Shown here: piece after piece, positions 10,046 to 23,472 of the stretch
How the letters are laid out: each line of letters opens with the position of its first letter
Position numbering within the stretch: position 1 is the stretch's first letter
DNA from: Diploscapter coronatus
Lineage: Eukaryota > Nematoda > Chromadorea > Rhabditida > Rhabditidae
NCBI GenBank assembly: GCA_964036155.1
Contig: OZ038423.1
Coordinates: 40,997,249 to 41,061,248, forward strand
Length of the DNA: 64,000 bases
Direction of reading: 5' to 3'
The notes under the pieces: generated by a model
The model's database searches: none
What the model was told of the DNA's origin: nothing
Seen by the model: the letters and a program-made list of their open reading frames with translations, nothing else
Made by a program: the position numbers and the translations under genes

Positions 10046-12195
10046 ATTTTGCGACATTTCAGTTTCTGACAAAGATCTAATTCTTCCGATTAGAAGAGAA
10101 TATCGGCCTTTCTTTTCTTCTCAATTGCTTATGTTTTGACTTGCGACTGTCCATCGGCTAATTTGATGAGGGATTTAGGGAAAGAGATAATGACAGAAAG
10201 GTGATAAGAATTCGAAGAGAGAACTGAAAGACGAAAGATGAAGAAGGAAAGAAATGCCTTCTTTGCCAAGAAAGGCAGCCAAATAAAAAGAAATCCTGTC
10301 TGAAATGGCTATAGTTGATTTATAATCTCCCGTAAATATTCTTAAAGTATGAAAGGCATCTTTTCATTATTTTTTTGCCAAGATTAGTTGGAATGGAATA
10401 GTGAGATATTAAAAATTTATCCTTCTTTTATTAAAATGGGTACAAAGCATAATATAAATAAAAATGCCAAGATTATAGATTAGAAATTTTCGATCTTTTT
10501 TTTTTATATATATCTGACCGGATTACTAATTGATAATCACGGAAAATTGTTTATGCATGATATACTGAATTTCTTCCTCAAATTTTATAGTTGGAAACTT
10601 TCTCTGAAACCCTCAAAAATCGCGATTTTTGGATATTAAGATCTCGGTATCTCGAAAATTAAGGACCCTCCAAAAATCTCCATATCAGATTCTAAAACTA
10701 CAATAGTGATTGCCTACAACGTTTATCATTTTAAAAATGCGCACAAATATACACGTCAAAGCTAAAGAAATTTCCTCAGGTTAAAATAAAAAAAAGAAAT
10801 TCTAAGTTACGAAGGGAGATGCAATAGTCCACCATGAGTCGAAATGAATATGAAATCCTTGAGTGAAATTGTGCAAAAACTGATAAACTCGAGTAGAATA
10901 AAATTCAAATGTTGTATCATGTCGAGAAACAGTGAAAATGACTGGCCGAATAAAATGAGAAGCTACAGCAGAAACTTTCTGAAAAGACAATATAGTTTTA
11001 TTCTGGAGAAATGTGATCATGCTTTCCAAATGACCAACTCTTGAAATAACTAAATTTAAAAGTATTTTTGGGAGATTTGAGAGATGCTGACCATTGGAAC
11101 AACAAGATCGATTGATGACGAATTCGCGTCTCGCTAACAGGATGATAGAGAAAGGTGTCTAGTGGCTAGGGGAGGAAAAGACACAGATATCAATCAACGT
11201 CAGAAGAGGGGGAACTGACTTTCATGCAATGGCTATCAGAAGAAGACAATTGGATTTGGTTTAAAAAATTATCAGTTTAGTAAAAATGCTTAGTAGATGG
11301 ACAAAGGATAGTCACGCATATCATTTTGAGGTTCGTGGAATAGAAAAGATAGAATTGAAAAAAGATATACTGAAGAAAAGAAATCGATTCCACTGGGCTA
11401 TCTAAATTGCCTATTCATTCACAATAATCTTAGCCATTTATAATATCAGTATAATTAATAATCAATTATCCTCCACTGTAACAGAGTTGGGAGTTGCCAG
11501 TGTCCTTTATTCAAGGGGACGGCACGATGCGTTCACAACGCCCCTTGAGTAAAGAGCACTGACAACTCCCAACTCTGTTACAGTGGAGGATATCAAATCT
11601 GTTATTCTCATAAGTAATTGCGTACTCAGTTATCCATTGCATCCACGATAAAATATCCAATCGACTGATATCGGCTGGCAGTTTCTTCATCTAACTTCGC
11701 TTTTTCCTTTTCGGGCATCTCTCCTTACCAAATCGCCCTTTCCTTCCCCTGCCCAGCGCCTCTCCTATGGTTATCCATTCCAGTCCATCGACAGCCAGCC
11801 GTTGCGCCGCCTCTGCAAAGCACCGCCCCCTCTCCTCTCTTAGAACCCAAGTTGAACTCGGTCTGTCGGTATGAGATCTCAGAAATGCCGTGGGTTAGAG
11901 GAAATCTTTGGCGCTGAAATAGCACTGCTAAAAGAGAGAGTCTGAGAAATCAGCCCTAAAAGGATATCAATTAAAAGGGAAAGCGATTGCTGAAAATGAC
12001 GATTCATCATGGATGGACTGTCTGTGTCAACGCTACTTCGTCGACTTCTAGATGATTGTCCATCTCTAATCATGGCTACCCTTATCACGATAAAAGCTGC
12101 CATCGGGTGATATCCCTTACCGCCAGGCAAACTCCGCTGCCCTCTGTCATCTTGCGTTTGATTTTATCGCTTCCGAATTTCTTCCATTCAACACA
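10046..12195. other. intergenic, upstream of the C-type lectin gene
   Basis: About 2.1 kb of mixed AT-rich and A/G-rich sequence. The clearest structure is the 126-nt hairpin at 11467-11592. Sequence from 11700 to 12190 is more GC-rich and may hold the promoter of the lectin gene. No convincing coding exon was found. Confidence 0.45.
11467..11592. repeat. 126-nt near-perfect hairpin
   Basis: Arms 11467-11518 and 11541-11592 are 52 bases each and complementary at about 48 of 52 positions, around a 22-nt loop. The outer ends read TATCCTCCACTG and CAGTGGAGGATA. All differences are transitions, so several would be G:U pairs in RNA. It could be a fold-back MITE or a transcribed hairpin RNA. Nothing in the sequence decides between them. 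Confidence 0.8.
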
Positions 12196-15100
12196 ATGGC
12201 AGGAATCATCTTTTTTCTGTTCCACGCTTTATTCGCCGTTGTTAACCCATGTTTTCAAACAGTGCCAGGTAATCTTTAGATCAATTGACATTTATCCTGT
12301 CAGCATTTTAGGAGACGATGCTACAACAATACTGCCTCCCTCCACGTCTACAGCGCCTTCCACCGATGTGACGGAAACAACGTCAGCCATGGATTTTAGT
12401 ACTCTAATTTCCACGCTGTCAACTAGCACGGAATCCTCGTCTACAAGCACGTCCACATCGACGTCTACAAGCACGACCACCACGACCGCTTCATGTAAGT
12501 CAATATCTATCTTCGTCTTTTAAACCATACCCGATAATGGTTTAACTAGCATTTTTGTCGATTTCCTCACACAGATATTATCGCTGTGTCTAGATCAGAT
12601 TCTCCCTGAATATCAGTCCTCAAAATCGCATAGCGTTAAAATAAGCAGTAGCTAGGGAGGGAGAAAGAGGGTCCCATTTCATAACAGCACGCAATAATGT
12701 CCAGAAAGATAAGATAGGAGTTTATCTTTTTCGGCTGATGCCGTTGTTGGGAATGTTTTATGACACTAGAAATAACGGGAAGATTTGAAGTAAAGTAAAA
12801 ATCTAGGCTAGTTCAGAATAGAAAACTATAGGTTGTGTAGAACCATTTGGAGACTCGTGAAATAATTCATTTCACTTTTCAATTTCTAAATTTCAAGTCC
12901 AAATTTACAAGATGATTTATTATGAGTAGTCTGTCTAACATTTCTCCACTTTATTAATTTAGCGTCCATATAAATAGACCGTTTCCTTATTATCTCCCAC
13001 TCTTTCCTCTTCACAGAGCCCCATATGATTCGGCTAATCCACCCTTTCCAAACCCTATTTTGTAACGAATTATGTAATCTTCTAAAACAAAGAAATAGGT
13101 TAAAATAAATCCAGCTTTCTTGTCTCTTTACAGGGACCCTAAACAATGAGTGCAAATACTGTCCCATGCAAAAACGAGGCAATCAGGCTTTTTACAAATT
13201 GATCTATTCCCGTCTTCGTCCCCAGTTCACCCAGATTTTTGTTTATTTTCACGTATCCCCGTCCTAGAAAGGTGAATTTCGGGCAAGCCTGCCGAAGGCG
13301 ATTCGTGAAATTATCAACTAACTAGACAGACTGCGTTCGCGGCCACTCACTTGTCTATCTAGGGGTCGCTTCGCAGTCCGAATTACTCTATATCTAACTT
13401 TTAGAAGAAGTTTTTTTTTTCAAAAATTCATAACGTTTCGAAAATCAAACGAATTCGAAAAATCTTTTCGGGGTATAGCAGTCGAAGGACAATACTTCAT
13501 TTTTGCTTCCCAATTTATCGCATTACCACTCTACCGTGTTACATATGAGTCGTTATCATTTAGTACCATACCATGTTTGGTATTGTTTGACTCCAAATTC
13601 TATGTGAATAAATAATAAATATCTTCAGCTTCAATTTGAGCCCAAATTTTGGTAGACTACCTATGAAAATATTCTCATATCATTTTCGTAAAAATTGATA
13701 TAAAATTTTGTTTTTAGGTACTCCAACCGACCCTTGCTTCGCCAATTCAGCTCCATCAGCCTGCTGTGGTAAGTCTTAACAATTTTCAAACCAGCCATTT
13801 TATTAGCAACTCAAGAGGAAATCTATTGTCCGAGTTCATAAATTTCATGAGCCTTTTTCAGAGGAATCATTTTGTTTTCTGGAAAAACTACTGTATATGT
13901 CCCGAGAGCATATTCATTCATTAAATTCGATTAAATTCATACATCAAATTTGTAAGAATAGTGCGTGAATTACAACGAAAGCGTTATCACTTCTTTTCAA
14001 CCGAACTTAGCTATCAACATCAAATTTACATGAATAAGCGACCAAATCGTTTTTCTTTTCCAAAAAATAGCATCATCTTACTCTTCCTCAATAGTAATTC
14101 ATTGTAATTAAAGAATACAGGAAAATGTCCTCTTCTTCAAGCAAAAAACGTTTCTCAACTCTAAATTCAACTATTTCAGCTGCACAATGTCCTACTGGCT
14201 GGGACTTTATTAACGGCAAATGCTATCAGGTGATAGTTGAATATCATTTTCGTTTTAATTTCGTTTTGTGAATAGCAAGGATTTTACAGTATTTTGGTAC
14301 TCTTGTCACTTGGGACGAAGCAGCTGCGGCTTGCATGGGATTATGCACCCCTCCCTCCTCAACGTGCCACCTACCAAGAGTCTACAGTGCACAGCAAGGC
14401 ATGGACTTGGCTAATTATGGTAAGAAATTTCATGAGAATTTATTAATGTATAAACTAATTTGGAACATTCGAGTTCTAAATTGCGCGTTTTTTCATCTTG
14501 CGGCATCAATAAGACTATTCACAAAGGAAGCTAATGGTTAGAGAGGCCAAATCAGTTTTCAACATTGATTTTAACGTTTAAATTTGGTATCAGTCTGATC
14601 ATCGAAGCCATGTTGATCTCAAAACTGTTAGATCTCCGAAAACGATCTATCCTAAGTAAAGCTATGACTATCTTTGCAAAGCGAACCTTTCCTGCTGTAG
14701 CCTTCTCGAAGTTTTCGGGCAATAAACTCAGCCTACTATTTATTAAAAGATGTAATTTAACGCAAAACTCATCCAAATTATGTCGAAACTGGCCAAAATT
14801 TCTTACTAACTAAATTTTATCAAAAATTAAACAGGATAATTAAAATCATCTATTGATTTTCTCCTTTTTCAGTGGAGATGAATGGCGGTTCCTTTCCTTG
14901 GATTGATATAAAAAAAATCGCAGGTGATCCCACTGTGAGTCATCATTCTACTTATAGGCAATTTTGAAAAGTAGAACGATAGAAACATACAAAAATAGTA
15001 AAGGGTTAGGAGAGGGGAGAGTAGGCCAGAGCATCTTTTACCATATTATTTCGTATGTTCCTATGATTTATCGTCTACATTTCCAGGTTGCCTACTATCA

Positions 15101-16436
15101 TTAGTTCAAGGATACTTGTTTTCATACTTTTCATCGCTCTGTATTTTATCTATAAGAATTTAGGGAATGCGTGTAACGGACAGTAACGGCGTGGAATATG
15201 CATGCACCTTTTGGGATGTTGGGTAAGTAAAAAGTTTCTCTGTAACCATGGTTTTAATTGGATAATTGAATCAAAAATCTGTAGCAAAAGTACCCTCGAC
15301 TCTTAGAGATCTGGATTGGAACAGTGGGCATGGTTCGTGTTGAAGCCGCGAATGTTAAGGCTTGGTCGAGATTCTCCTATGATGATCGCGACGAATTTCG
15401 AACATTCCCGTGCATCAGCACAAGTCATGATCACTACATAAATCCAGGCCTCGAATACCTAATAAAAAGAACAAGATATAATGAATGATTGAACTTTCAA
15501 CTAGTGGATAATTATTAATTATATTTAGAGCTCCGAGTAAGAAATTTAGTTAATTGCAACGGAAGAAGAACTTGATTTTCAAAAATGCACAAATACCGCA
15601 ATACCAAATCTTCATATTTTATAGTAGTACGTTTATGAAAATCAGTTCTTCAATTTCCCGATGCGCTTTACTAAATTCCTTCAGCTGGCACTGGAGATTG
15701 TGGCGGTGTGAGTCATATTTTAATCCATTAAAATTTTTACCTTTTATAAAAAATATATCGTTGCACAAAAATGAACTAATTTATACCGAGTAGATCATTT
15801 TCGAAAATCTAAAAACTATTTTGTCTTGTTGAGAGTTTGTAATAATGTTATTTTGATGAATTGCCGTGATCATCTATTTCCTAAAATTTACTTGACTTCT
15901 CTACTTATAAAAGAGATTTTGAAGTTTACTTAGATCAAGGAAAAACGAATTAAATGTCATTAAATTCAGAAATTAATAACAACCCAAATGCATGTTTTAT
16001 AATGAATATTTTAGGTATATTCAAATGGATTATGGGGAGACGCTCCTGTAAGATTAAGTTTAATCTATGAAAATATGAGTGCCGTAAATTCTCTAATAGA
16101 ATCTTTTTCTTTTATTTTTGAGAGGTTGAAAATTAAAAGCCCTAGATATCTATTACAGGTTTTACGGTATGAAATATTTAGTTAAAAATAACTAGAAGAT
16201 GGAAGGTAAGAGAAAATATGTATGATCAGATTTGGGAGATTTGACCCGATATTAGATTCATTTAAATTCTTAAAGAAATATCATTTTTGACTATTGAAGG
16301 CACATGAAAATAGTTCAGAAACTATCACGCACCCTATAAGAAATTCCCTAAAATCATATTCAATATTTAGTGCGGCGCCGGTGGTATAACTCAATATGCC
16401 TGCGAAACGGACGAACGACTTACCGCGACATGTTGA
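12196..16436 (+). CDS. secreted C-type lectin-domain protein with mucin-like stalk
   Basis: Predicted 251 aa from 11 exons: 12196-12268, 12312-12494, 13718-13768, 14180-14229, 14290-14419, 14873-14934, 15164-15222, 15307-15332, 15685-15707, 16015-16047, 16371-16436, all phase-consistent. Order: hydrophobic signal peptide (MAGIIFFLFHALFAVV), a Ser/Thr-rich stretch (STSTSTSTSTTTTTAS) likely O-glycosylated, then a C-type lectin fold starting CPTGWDFINGKCYQYFG and ending with VYSNGLWGDAPC, the LWGDAPC matching the family's WND..C end, and a final disulfide Cys. No clear QPD or EPN sugar-binding tripeptide was seen, so calcium-dependent sugar binding is doubtful. The exon 8 donor (GTTCGT) is weak. 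The gene sits inside the unique spacer between the inverted RecQ5 fragments. Confidence 0.75.
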
Positions 16437-16579
16437 TTATCCTTTTTGTTATCTGATATTTCATTTTCAAATGAAAACTGTACAAATAATAAATTATTTT
16501 TTTATCAAAAAGTATGAATGACAACAAATCGAAAGCTATAGTTCACTAATAAAGTTGCTTAACACTCTTCAGAGGAACC

Positions 16580-18800
16580 AGATCAATTTGATTTTTATTT
16601 CTTGGACGAGTATCGACAGATGAAGCTGGACTGCATGCTTTGCTTTCTTGAAATTCAAACTGCAAATGAATGACGAACGGGAATCACAGTATTTCGCAAA
16701 GAGAACTAAACTTGAAATGCCTTGTTCATGAACGTGTAACACATTCCTATCATCACTTATTTGACTCAATAAAATGTTGGATAATAAGTTAATTTCAATT
16801 TACATGAATACAGACAACTCTCGAAGACATTCAAAAGTGATGAGAGATAATTGCAACTGAAATGAGTATTCTTTGAAATAGTTTTCGATGAGAATAACGA
16901 AATATACTTATTAGAAACTCATTCTGTCATAGCTCAGATTGTTGCATCTCAGTTAGTTGTCAATTTTAGTTATTAAGAGAAATGTCTTCAATTTGTAAGG
17001 ACTATTGTGAATGACTAACCTAGTTGAGATAACTTTCCTCATCAAATACAAATGATGAAATAGAACTCTTGCTAAAGCTTGACTACTTAAAGCCCACTAA
17101 ATCACACGAATTTCGATGTAAAGAAATCAACATATTTCAAGTGGAAAATCGAAAATTAAAAATTAACAATCTACAGAGTGCAACAAATGTTTTCCTCACA
17201 GCGGATTGAAGGACGTGGTTTGCGGGCTTTTATGTCTGAGTCGTACTATTTTTCAAAAAAGCCCGCGAACTATGAACTAAGCCTTATAAAGTAAGATTCA
17301 AAGGTTCGTAAGAATTCTCATCATAAATATCCACAATTTGTAGTCTGTCTCATCTTCAATTATGAATTATTATTAGCTCAACACATATGTATCTCATAGT
17401 TAGATTTCTACTATCACACCATTTCTTCTTTTCTGACAAATCGATCTTTAACAATTTTCTACATATTTTTGTCTGATATTATATGGTGTCACAATATGAA
17501 ATCGATGAAACCCTTATTTTAGTTGGTTATTTATTGAGAATAACAATGCATTGTTTTATCGTTATCAAATGGCTGAAGCAGAAGAGGAATCGTATTCCGT
17601 TCCATTCTTGTCGCGTTCTCGATTGCACTCAACTGAAATCAAGGAATTTCACTCGCTTTTCAGAGATAAACTTATAGATAGACGGTAGTAAAGTGGTAAA
17701 GTCAAAGTTATCTCCGAAATTAACCAATCTCAGGTTAGAATATTTGGAAAATTGATCATTTTATTATAAATCATGACACCAATAAAAGCTATGAAATTGA
17801 TGGGTAAGATCAGAAATATTAGCAGTGCAAATAAACTAGCACTGATCGGCAAAATAGTAATTCTCGCACTGGACTGGACACATTCCAGAATTAAATAAAA
17901 ACAACATACGACTGTGCAGCCTTGTGGTTGTAGGAGCTGAGTGTCTTGGACTGCAAATAGCAGGAGTTGTATTCGATGTCAGCTGCCTTCTGCTGGTTGT
18001 CTGTTTGGGAGGAATTGTCGTCCAGAGCCTGTATAGCTGTACGAACTATTGCTTCACGACGCTGAATAAAATAGCTTAAATAGTAGATAATCAAGGAATC
18101 TAATTGAGTGGCATTTTACATCGGCACACAATTAATCAGTGCCAGTCTGAACATAAATATCAGTTTCATCAAACAACTCCTGAGATAATTGATATTGGAA
18201 TAAACTTCGTTGTGTAGAGTATAAGATACTTCTGTTCAAATTACGATTTATCAAATAAAAACTTCCAACAAATGGTGAGTTACTCGACGCGCTTTGAGAC
18301 GACGTTCGAATTCGCCCTGAAAATTTATAATAAAATTCAAAGTGACTTAGAAGAATTTTATAAAATGATAGGAATAGCATATTTTCAACGAGTTATTTCA
18401 AATTTCCTTACCTGAACAGCAGTTTTTAGCCTGACAGCCTCCTCTTTTTCCATTCTCGAATCCAGAATATTCCTCTTCTTCTTTCTTTTGCCTGAAAAAT
18501 CTTTGATCAATATTTATTAGAAACAAAATACTTGGCTCATATCCGAATAATTCATGAGTTTCTCCATTTTGTCGCTGACTTCGCGAGTACAGACTCTCTT
18601 GACGTTGCTGAAATGACAGAATAAATGGAATCTTCACTTACAAATAAGAAAAATCTATCCAACATTTCTTACCGTTTTGAGTGCACTTACCTGTTGGCTG
18701 ACCTGCTCGGGAATTCTGCAGAAATCGCAGTTCTTCAAGCACTTCTTCAGGTAGGATTCATTGAAGAACGAGGCCATCATTTTGTGTCTGCATTCGGCCT
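16580..18800 (-). pseudogene. RecQ5-like fragment Y' (inverted copy of Y, better preserved)
   Basis: Reverse complement of 6786-9080. On the minus strand the first exon (about 18800 down to 18693) reads AECRHKMMASFFNES, YLKKCLKNCDFC and RIPEQVSQQ, a complete four-cysteine RecQ zinc-binding domain with a good donor. Following exons read QRQESLYSRSQRQNGETHE (near 18540-18610), a Lys/Glu-rich segment (near 18420-18490) and the intact RREAIVRTAIQALDD exon (about 17910-18062). Together this matches the RecQ5 order: zinc domain, then the region after it. There is no helicase core upstream on this strand, so it is a gene remnant rather than a working gene. Confidence 0.75.
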
Positions 18801-21800
18801 AAAATGGAATATTATACTAGATTTATTGACGTATAATATTTATTATACAAACGAGATAAAATACCATAATGTGCTTGTTTGACGCACTTCAATCACACGA
18901 GATTTGAAACGTATACGTCAGAACAAGATCGCGATAAACTGAAAAACTCGCGATTCCTTGGTTCCCTTTGAGAAATAAATTGTTCTCGAGTAGAGGCTGC
19001 GTAGCGTGCTGCTTCCTGCGAAGCTAATGCAAGCGCTAACCTATTTCATTTTAGGAAACTACCTTCAACGAGCAATTTTTGTCTAGGCTAACATAGCAAA
19101 CGAAATTTCTTCGTTGATGCTACTGATGACTCCAAATAGTCTTTGTTAGCCTAAGATTATCTAGATGTCAAGTTATTTCTTGAGGAATCCTTGCTCATTA
19201 AAGAGCTAGTTATTTAGGCACCCGTTATGCTAATTTGCAATTTTTAACAGGTAGGAATCTTTCTCGATTCTGTAAGAGAAGTATGCTATTGCTTCATGCG
19301 GAAGCATTCTAAGCTACTAGAGAATTTAGATGTTTACAACACATTACTAGATTCCAAGGAAAGACTGATACTCTCGATCTTGAGTTTCTGATCGAAGTAA
19401 CTACGAAATCTATAGCATCTTATACCATTCTGCTCCAACTGTAAGATTTGTGGAAACAGAGGACTGAGAACATTGAGGTGCTTCTCTAGCAAATAGGCTC
19501 GCGATTTTGGTGAAAAGAGGAAGCAATTATTTTCCAAATTCACTGACTTGAATCAGTCTGTCTTATGCAGTACTTGATCTTTTTTGGATCTGTCTAACTA
19601 CTGCAAAAAGAAAAAGAAACGTCTAACGAGACTGACGGCTCTTGTTCTCCTCATCTCATGATCCTACAGATAACGAATTTCCCAAGCTTTTGCATATTAG
19701 AAAATTCTTTTGATCTGCTTCACTATCAAGTCTTTTGGCAGATCAATTGCCTGTTTATGGCCAGAGGGATAGCAGAACAAAAGAGCCTTCTTTTTCTACC
19801 AAAGAATAGATCTTTGCTAATTTTTTTAAAGTCTCATTTTTGAAGTTGCAAAAATGACTTGAGCTATAAGACTATGGAACGCTGCTACACAATCTCTTTG
19901 ATCTGAGCTCGTAATTGTGTTACGAGAGAATCTTTATCCTATATAGGAAATGTGCAATGCGCAGAGGAGGAATTATCGAACTATCTTTTCTCCCTCTTTA
20001 GGGCCGTCATCTAGGTCATTTTTACATTGCACTGTCTCTCACTTCCAAAAGTGTATCTTTGCTGCAGAAAATTTTGCTCCAAGCTTGCATAGGAAAATCT
20101 TATTTTCGCAACGGTATTGAGCAGCTTGCTTTGGCTGTAATCATCTATGCAGAAAATTTTTTGGTCTAAAATTGGCTTTGCTAATCCTAAGCTAGCTGTT
20201 GATTTCCTCAAAACTGCCTTTTTCTAGACAACTGCTAGGGCACTGCAGAGTCAAGGCTAACTCGGCGCTCTTTCCAGTATTGTCATGAGGATACTAGCAT
20301 CACTGGAGGAAAGAGCCTTGCTGAGGCTAACTGAGACCCAAAGAATATAGGCTGTCTTCTCCTTTTTAAAAATTTCTGAATGAGTTTCTAAAGACTGATC
20401 GTCTTGTTTTATCAAACCGAAGTCTGTTTCGGTTCTTCAAAATTTGTACCAACTCGAAAGAGTTAGAAAGCAGCCTTACATAAGTCCGCAATCGCATCTT
20501 TTGCGAGTTTCTAAAATTTCTATTCGCTCTACCCTCTCTTATTGCGTATTCTTATTTTTAGCAAATTAAGTTATTTGCGCATTCGAATGAGAAATTCTGG
20601 CAATTTGAATCTTTTATTCAGCTTCTTGCCTAGGTTAGTCATAAAAGACTTTGAAAAACTGATCTCTATCTGTTAGCCAAAGATTGAAGCAAGCGTTGCT
20701 AACTTTCCTAGTTGCTAGGGAAATGACTTTCTCAAATTTTAGGGTTACGGTATCGTACCCTTGCCCATTTTCAACGCGCAAAACTACGCTAGGAACAGCG
20801 AGAGAAAGTATCAGGAGATCTTGTTTCAAAAAAAGGCCTTATAATATTACTGTCTAAGGAGAATTGCTGCTTGACAGGGACCAATTGAAAGGCGCTGATT
20901 AGCACAACAGTATAGGTCGTGAACTCTTACAAGATTCGCGATTTAATGAAAGCGGGTAGAGATTCTATTTGCAGACGCTTGACTAAGAGAAGCGCTTCGA
21001 ATTTCAGCGAGATTGCGGTAACAAATCAATTATTGACCATAATTAATTGAGAGAAGCGTTGATTAGAGAGCAATCTGGACACATGCTTTTAGTTAGAAAG
21101 TTCTAAATTTTCTGCGGATTCTAACAAGCAGCGCTCTTCAACTCTTATCACAGGCAAAAGATATTCATTTTTTTCGGCTAGCAAATAACTAGGCGTGCCT
21201 TATTTTCAAAAAGTTCTATTAGATTTTCGAAAACTCGATAACCTATTGACTAGTCTGCGCTGTTACGAGAATTGTAGAAATTCTCGCGCCTGTTTTACTA
21301 TTGTGTGAATATTAATTCTAGTCAAACTTTCAAAGGGCATACCCGAAGTGAAGAGAAATTCCAATAGAATTTGTCAGTCTGTTCATCAGTAAGGACAAAG
21401 AGGTTAACTGACAGAAGGCAAGTGACAATTGGTGTTTTGAGTTCTTCTCAAAATGAGCAGCAAGCAAGACTGATTGATGAGCGAGATCGTTGAATCGAGC
21501 CAATCAGAAGCCAAATTAGGGAAGGCTCGCTGTTGTTTCTAACTTTTTGTTAGGAAAATATCACTTGCAAAATTTCGAGGGGGAAAGCAAATGAGGAGCA
21601 ATTTTTGAAATTTCTCGAAAATATCGATTGGTTTCTGTGCTATCAACTCGCGGCAGACTACGCTTAGCAGCAGAAAGAAGAATGAGGAGATCAGCAATTT
21701 TTCAAAGGCAAAGGCTAACTCAACAACTAATCGCCTTGCGCAGTCTAAGAAATAAGTGCAGCGCCACGCTACTCAACCTCTAACTCTTTTAGGTACCATT

Positions 21801-23472
21801 TGGAAAGGAATTTTCGTACCTTTTAACCGGTTCCATCCGGTTGTGGAGGCTGTTGTTGCGGCCAAGGCGTCACTCGTTTCGTCGCTTCAGACGATTCTTT
21901 CGGTACTCCGGTTGTTTCATTTCGTGAGCTCTGGAATAGGGAAATTCGTTTAACTTCACACCGAAAACGAGCGAGTGATTTTATAGTTGCAATTCTGTCC
22001 GAACATTCTTGCATTTCTTGCTTCAATTTCTTTGAAATTTCACGTTCTGATGAGTCGATTTTTTTTTTTGAAAATTTTTAATTGTTTCAGTCAGAAAGAT
22101 CTTCTTGCTGAACTTGAACATTCAGTACAATGTTCAATTTATCAAAGGCTCAAGTTTCTGAAGCCTAGGCTTCGCTTTGACCAATCCGATGGGGCCTTTT
22201 CGAATCTTCAAGTTCCTGTTCTTGCCAGCATCTCCATATTCGCATCGAAGCGATTCTCATGCACTGGAATTCGGAACTTGAATCTTTAGAATTTTTTCAA
22301 TTCTTCTTTGAAATCTGTCTAGAGAAGCTCTTTAGTGATTGCTTTCAAACTTCCTTGTGAAATGAGCAATTGTTTAAATTTTGGCTTTTTTTTTTAATCC
22401 GATTTGACCAACCTGAATCGTTGCTCCGTCTATCCGTCTTGCACTGTTCGATGTGGTTGCACGAACGATGTAACTGCAAGAATTAATTTGACGAAATTTT
22501 TGTATTCCCTTCTAAATCCAAAGGAAGCGGAGCAGAACTCCAACCGACTGCACTTCTGTTCTGTTGCATCCGACTAGTGCAAAGTGCAGAAGGAAAAGAT
22601 AACTATTGATTTTTTGAGACAGGAATCTACGAAAAACTTGAAGCTCACCTGACAGTGTTCAAGTCTTTCTGCGCCCGACTAGTGACTGCGTGGTGCATCC
22701 TGGTGCACTGAGTGGGGGAGGCAAAGAAATTGATATTTTTTGGGAGAATCTTCAAACCCAACCAACTCTCCTGACTGGCGTTTTGACACTGAACGGCCTG
22801 GAAAACGCGGCACTCACGAGACTGGGTTGACCTGGGCGGTGCTAAACCCGAGAGCCAAAAAAACTGACTACATACGGACTCGAAACGACAGGACCCCTCC
22901 CGCCACGCGGTAGGAGGATCTTCAAGACTACAGACGTCTTGATCGGGAGCAAAATTCGAAACTTGGAAGTTTTTCTCGAATCTTGGAGGAATCGTTGAGA
23001 TTCGCGAACGGCAAACCGCGTGCCGAATGCCCCCGGCAGGTTGCAGGTGGCTGAGCACGTTGCCCCTGGCTTCAGAACCCTGGGGGGACTGACTGAAAAA
23101 ACTCAGCGAACTGGCAGAAGCCAAGTTCGCAGAGGATGAAGGACCGACCGCGCGCCAAGCGCTCCGAAAACAAAATTGAAGTGTTTTCAAATTTTCGCCC
23201 ACTTGCAAATTGTCTTTTCATTGCAATTGGCGCGAACTTTGAAAGGCTCACTTTGTCTTGCAAAGTGGCGTTCAAATGGAGTATCGACCGATTACCGGAT
23301 CCAATAAAGCACATTATGGTATTTTATCAAGTGTAGTATAAAGACGTTGTTTTCCATTGTTAAAGCAAATGGTATTGTGATCAGGGATGTACGAACCCGA
23401 ATCCGGACATCCCTGGTTGAATTTGAATGTCACTCTTTGCATTTCCTCTCATTCCCCAGTTTGTCATACCGA
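18801..23472. other. 4.6-kb region without a convincing gene
   Basis: From 18900 to about 21700 the sequence is rich in recurring words such as GCTAAC, TTGCGC and AGAGAAGCG and in small inverted repeats (e.g. GCTCTTTCCAGT near 20267 against ACTGGAGGAAAGAGC near 20299). It is open in no frame for long. Around 21835-21930 on the minus strand a stretch after a CCAG acceptor reads TTGVPKESSEATKRVTPW and then a Gln/Pro-rich tail, possibly a lone exon. From 22640 to 23210 the sequence is GC-richer and open on the minus strand for 187 codons, without motifs. No RNA gene was recognised. Confidence 0.4.
23382..23415. repeat. short CAGGGATGT inverted repeat
   Basis: CAGGGATGT and ACATCCCTG flank a 16-nt centre. 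Its ends resemble those of the hAT-like element at 26859-26944. It lies about 60 bp upstream of the CNNM start codon. Confidence 0.45.

Noticed and set aside
12886..13182. 98-codon minus-strand frame inside the lectin gene intron
   Set aside because: It starts from a non-ATG codon, lies in an intron and has no recognisable feature.
13270..13390. Possible tRNA or small structured RNA
   Set aside because: Some inverted repeats (CTAGACAGACTGCG with CGCAGTCC) but no tRNA A/B boxes, cloverleaf or T-run terminator.
22645..23208. 187-codon minus-strand frame as a gene
   Set aside because: No ATG-proximal context, no domain, signal peptide or splice support; local GC content alone favours a long open frame. 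Kept only as a finding.
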